44,481 nucleotides of DNA from Natrialba asiatica DSM 12278 (GTDB lineage Archaea > Halobacteriota > Halobacteria > Halobacteriales > Natrialbaceae). The notes beneath the pieces were generated by a model, which saw only the letters and a list, made by a program, of their open reading frames with translations, was not told where the DNA came from and searched no databases. Shown piece by piece: positions 42,487 to 44,481 of this stretch. How positions within the stretch are numbered: position 1 is the first letter of the stretch; each line of letters opens with the position of its first letter. The position numbers and the translations under genes were made by a program. Where the stretch lies: positions 87,361 to 131,841 of the forward strand of contig NZ_AOIO01000022.1 in assembly GCF_000337555.1 (NCBI RefSeq), read 5' to 3'.

Positions 42487-43593
42487 ATGGACGTTCGAAC
42501 AACCTCCTTCGCCCTCCTCCTCGTCCTCCTCGCCGCAATCGCCGCCCTGATGGTCGCACCGCTTCTCCAGTACGTGATGGGTGCCGCGCTCCTCGCGTTC
42601 ATCCTCTATCCCGCGTTCGAACGGCTCGAACCCTACGTCGGCGCTCGCATCGCCGCACTCGTCCTCACGACACTCGCTATCGTCGGGGCTATCGTCCCCC
42701 TCCTGATCGTCTCGCTAGCCGTCCTCAACACCGTCGTCTCGTTCGCGACCGACCTGAACGTTGCCACCACGCTCGATCAGCTTCGAACCGTTGCAACCGA
42801 CGAGTTCGGTCTCGACACCGAGCGCGTGCAGTCGCTCGAAACCGCCGCCATCGACGAACTCGAAGCCTCGCTCTCCGATGCCGTCGAAATCGCCCTCGCA
42901 GAGCTGCCGGCCCTGATAAACCGGGGTATCGAGATGGGCGTCGGCCTGCTCGTGTTCGTCTTCTTGTTGTACTACCTGCTCGCCGACGGGGACGAACTCG
43001 TCGACTGGCTCCGCGAGGTCGTGCCGCTCGAGGATCACGTTCGGGACGAATTATTCGACGAGATTCGCGTCGTCACGTGGGCGGTTATCGAGAGTCACGT
43101 CCTCGTTGCGGTCGTCGAGGGGTTGCTCGGCGGACTCGGCTTCTACCTCCTCGGTGTTCCGAACGTCGCGTTTTGGACCGTCATCATGGTTATCCTCTCC
43201 TTTCTGCCCGCAGTCGGTGTCTGGATCGTCTGGGCCCCCGCAGTCGGCTACCTGCTGTTGACGACCGGAACGGCTCGTGCTGTTGCGATGCTCCTGTACG
43301 GGCTCACGGTCCTGTCGCTGGTCGATAACTACCTGCGAGCCTACGCCGTCGACAAGGGCTCCGGATTGCATCCGGCGGTCGTCATCGTCGGCGTTATCGG
43401 CGGAATCTACCTGCTCGGCATTATGGGCCTGTTCCTCGGTCCCGTGTTGTTGGCGGTGTTTAAAGCGGGACTGAACGTCTTCAACAAGACATCGCTGGAA
43501 CCACAGCGGCGGACGCGATCCGAGCCGACCGCGCAGGCGACGGAGCCCGTTTCGAATCCGGAGTCGGCGGCGACGCCGACGGCAGAACAGTAG
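42487..43593 (+). CDS. AI-2E family (TqsA/PerM-like) transporter
   Basis: A 368-residue membrane protein with about eight hydrophobic helices in the AI-2E/UPF0118 pattern: two N-terminal helices, a helix pair at about 58-85, a soluble amphipathic middle (about 85-150) and a C-terminal group with the family motif NYLRAYAVDKGSGLHPAVV and GIYLLGIMGLFLGPVLLA. Members have been described as Na+(Li+)/H+ antiporters in halophiles or exporters elsewhere, so the substrate is open. A Q/T/P-rich tail follows. ATG 42487 was chosen over one 24 bp upstream because MDVRTTSFALLL is family-like. It converges with nhaC. Confidence 0.85.
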   Translation: MDVRTTSFALLLVLLAAIAALMVAPLLQYVMGAALLAFILYPAFERLEPYVGARIAALVLTTLAIVGAIVPLLIVSLAVLNTVVSFATDLNVATTLDQLRTVATDEFGLDTERVQSLETAAIDELEASLSDAVEIALAELPALINRGIEMGVGLLVFVFLLYYLLADGDELVDWLREVVPLEDHVRDELFDEIRVVTWAVIESHVLVAVVEGLLGGLGFYLLGVPNVAFWTVIMVILSFLPAVGVWIVWAPAVGYLLLTTGTARAVAMLLYGLTVLSLVDNYLRAYAVDKGSGLHPAVVIVGVIGGIYLLGIMGLFLGPVLLAVFKAGLNVFNKTSLEPQRRTRSEPTAQATEPVSNPESAATPTAEQ

Positions 43594-43614
43594 CCGACGA
43601 GGGACCGCAGCGAC

Positions 43615-44481
43615 TCAGTCCGCGTGCTGGGGCCGGTCGAACCGGGTCGTCGACGGGACGCCGACGCCCGTCAGCGTCATCAGGAAGAGCACGACCGGCG
43701 AGAGCAGTCCGAACAGGTAGAACGGCGCGTACTCGAGCGTCCCGACGCCGGTCACGGAGGCCATGTAGACACCACCGGCGTGCCACGGGATGAGTGCGCC
43801 GGTCGGCGTCCCGGCGGCCTCGACGGCGCGCGAGAGTTCGTCGCTGTCGAGCGAGAACTCGTCGTAGAGGTTCCGCAGCGTCATCCCCGGCAGGACGATG
43901 CTCATGTACTGCTGGGCGGTGAGAACGTTGATCGCGATGGCGGACAGTCCGGTGCCGGCGATGAGACCGCGGGAGCTGCCGACGCCCTTCGAGAGGTGGT
44001 GGGCGAGCACGGCGAGCACGCCGGTCCGCTCGAGCAGGCCGCCGAGGGAGAGCGCGGCGACGACGACGGTGATCGTCCAGGCCGAACCCGTGAGCCCGCC
44101 GACGTTGAGGAGTTCGTTGACGAGTTCGGAGCCTGTGGCGGGTTCGGTACCGCCGATGAAAACCTCCCAGGCGGCGACGAAGCCGTGGCCCTGGACGACG
44201 ACCGACGTCAGCGCGCCGCCGATCGCGCCGACGACGAGCGTCGGGAGGGCGGGATAGCCTCGCAGCGCGAGGCCGAAGGTGAGCACGAGCGGAAGGAACG
44301 CGAGCAACGAGAGGGAATACGAACTCGCGACCGCGGACTGGATCTCGACGATCTGGCCGCCGGGAACGGAGCCGCTCGTCTGGAGCCCGAGGAGCGCGAA
44401 GAGCGCGACCGTGATGCCGAACGCGATCGCGGTTCCCGTTCGCATGCGGTAGATGTGGTCGTAAAGCGGCGTGTTCGTCAC
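43615..44481 (-). CDS. nhaC: Na+/H+ antiporter NhaC family, C-terminal part (truncated by the window end)
   Basis: Only the C-terminal 288 residues are here; the gene runs off the right edge and the GTG at the very end is an accident of the cut. The visible part has about seven helices with the conserved LTAQQYMSIVLPGMTLRNLY segment, DSDELSRAVEAAGTPTGALIPWHAGG and YAPFYLFGLLSPV, all typical of NhaC. It exchanges Na+ for H+, and in a halophile that helps keep cytoplasmic sodium low. Full-length members are about 460-500 residues. Confidence 0.9.
   Translation of the reverse strand: MTNTPLYDHIYRMRTGTAIAFGITVALFALLGLQTSGSVPGGQIVEIQSAVASSYSLSLLAFLPLVLTFGLALRGYPALPTLVVGAIGGALTSVVVQGHGFVAAWEVFIGGTEPATGSELVNELLNVGGLTGSAWTITVVVAALSLGGLLERTGVLAVLAHHLSKGVGSSRGLIAGTGLSAIAINVLTAQQYMSIVLPGMTLRNLYDEFSLDSDELSRAVEAAGTPTGALIPWHAGGVYMASVTGVGTLEYAPFYLFGLLSPVVLFLMTLTGVGVPSTTRFDRPQHAD

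Overview
The window is a 44.5 kb piece of a haloarchaeal chromosome, most likely from the Natrialbales (Natrialba/Natrinema/Haloterrigena-like). The evidence is high GC, strongly acidic proteins rich in Asp and Glu, archaeal information-processing genes (RfcL, fibrillarin, Nop5), haloarchaeal signatures (form III RuBisCO, GshA for gamma-glutamylcysteine, HTH_10/Bat regulator, GfcR, Tat-exported halolysin) and leaderless genes with a TATA-like box about 27 bp before the start codon. The closest family I recognise for the protease is the 530-residue halolysin group. The first 35 bases are not biological: they are the end of a 454 A adapter followed by the 19-bp Tn5/Nextera mosaic end, so the true sequence begins at about base 36 and this is a draft contig end.

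Layout. 0.3-2.9 kb: form III RuBisCO and BioF. 3.0-7.6 kb: RfcL and a 972-residue sensor kinase (MEDS, three GAF modules, HisKA, HATPase). A decayed copy of the rfcL promoter and first codons lies on the far side of the kinase gene, which suggests the kinase was inserted there with duplication of the rfcL 5' end. 7.9-11.9 kb: small membrane proteins, a CinA-type protein, two regulators, a zinc ribbon protein and a 108-bp MITE-like element with 15-bp perfect terminal inverted repeats. 11.9-15.3 kb: gcvH, gcvT and a Tat-exported halolysin. 15.6-22.0 kb: NYN protein, alpha/beta hydrolase, PanB, two HAD phosphatases, a Bat-like regulator and the sugar-catabolism regulator GfcR. 22.6-26.0 kb: a small Tat lipoprotein made almost wholly of N-glycosylation sequons, GshA and an acyl-CoA synthetase.

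26.3-33.0 kb is the most coherent functional block. Two complete Trk potassium uptake systems (trkA-trkH on each strand) diverge from a 397-bp control region. Downstream of one sits an Lrp-type regulator fused to a TrkA-C (RCK_C) ligand domain, followed one base later by a zinc ribbon protein. This looks like a potassium homeostasis locus in which a transcription factor shares a ligand domain with the transporter gate.

33.0-44.5 kb: an eight-repeat PQQ-like propeller lipoprotein, the overlapping flpA-nop5 box C/D RNP pair, two tandem APC permease-Usp fusion proteins, a cold shock protein, a DUF302 protein, an AI-2E family permease and the truncated C-terminal part of an NhaC antiporter that runs off the window. 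No rRNA, tRNA, CRISPR array or full insertion sequence was recognised.
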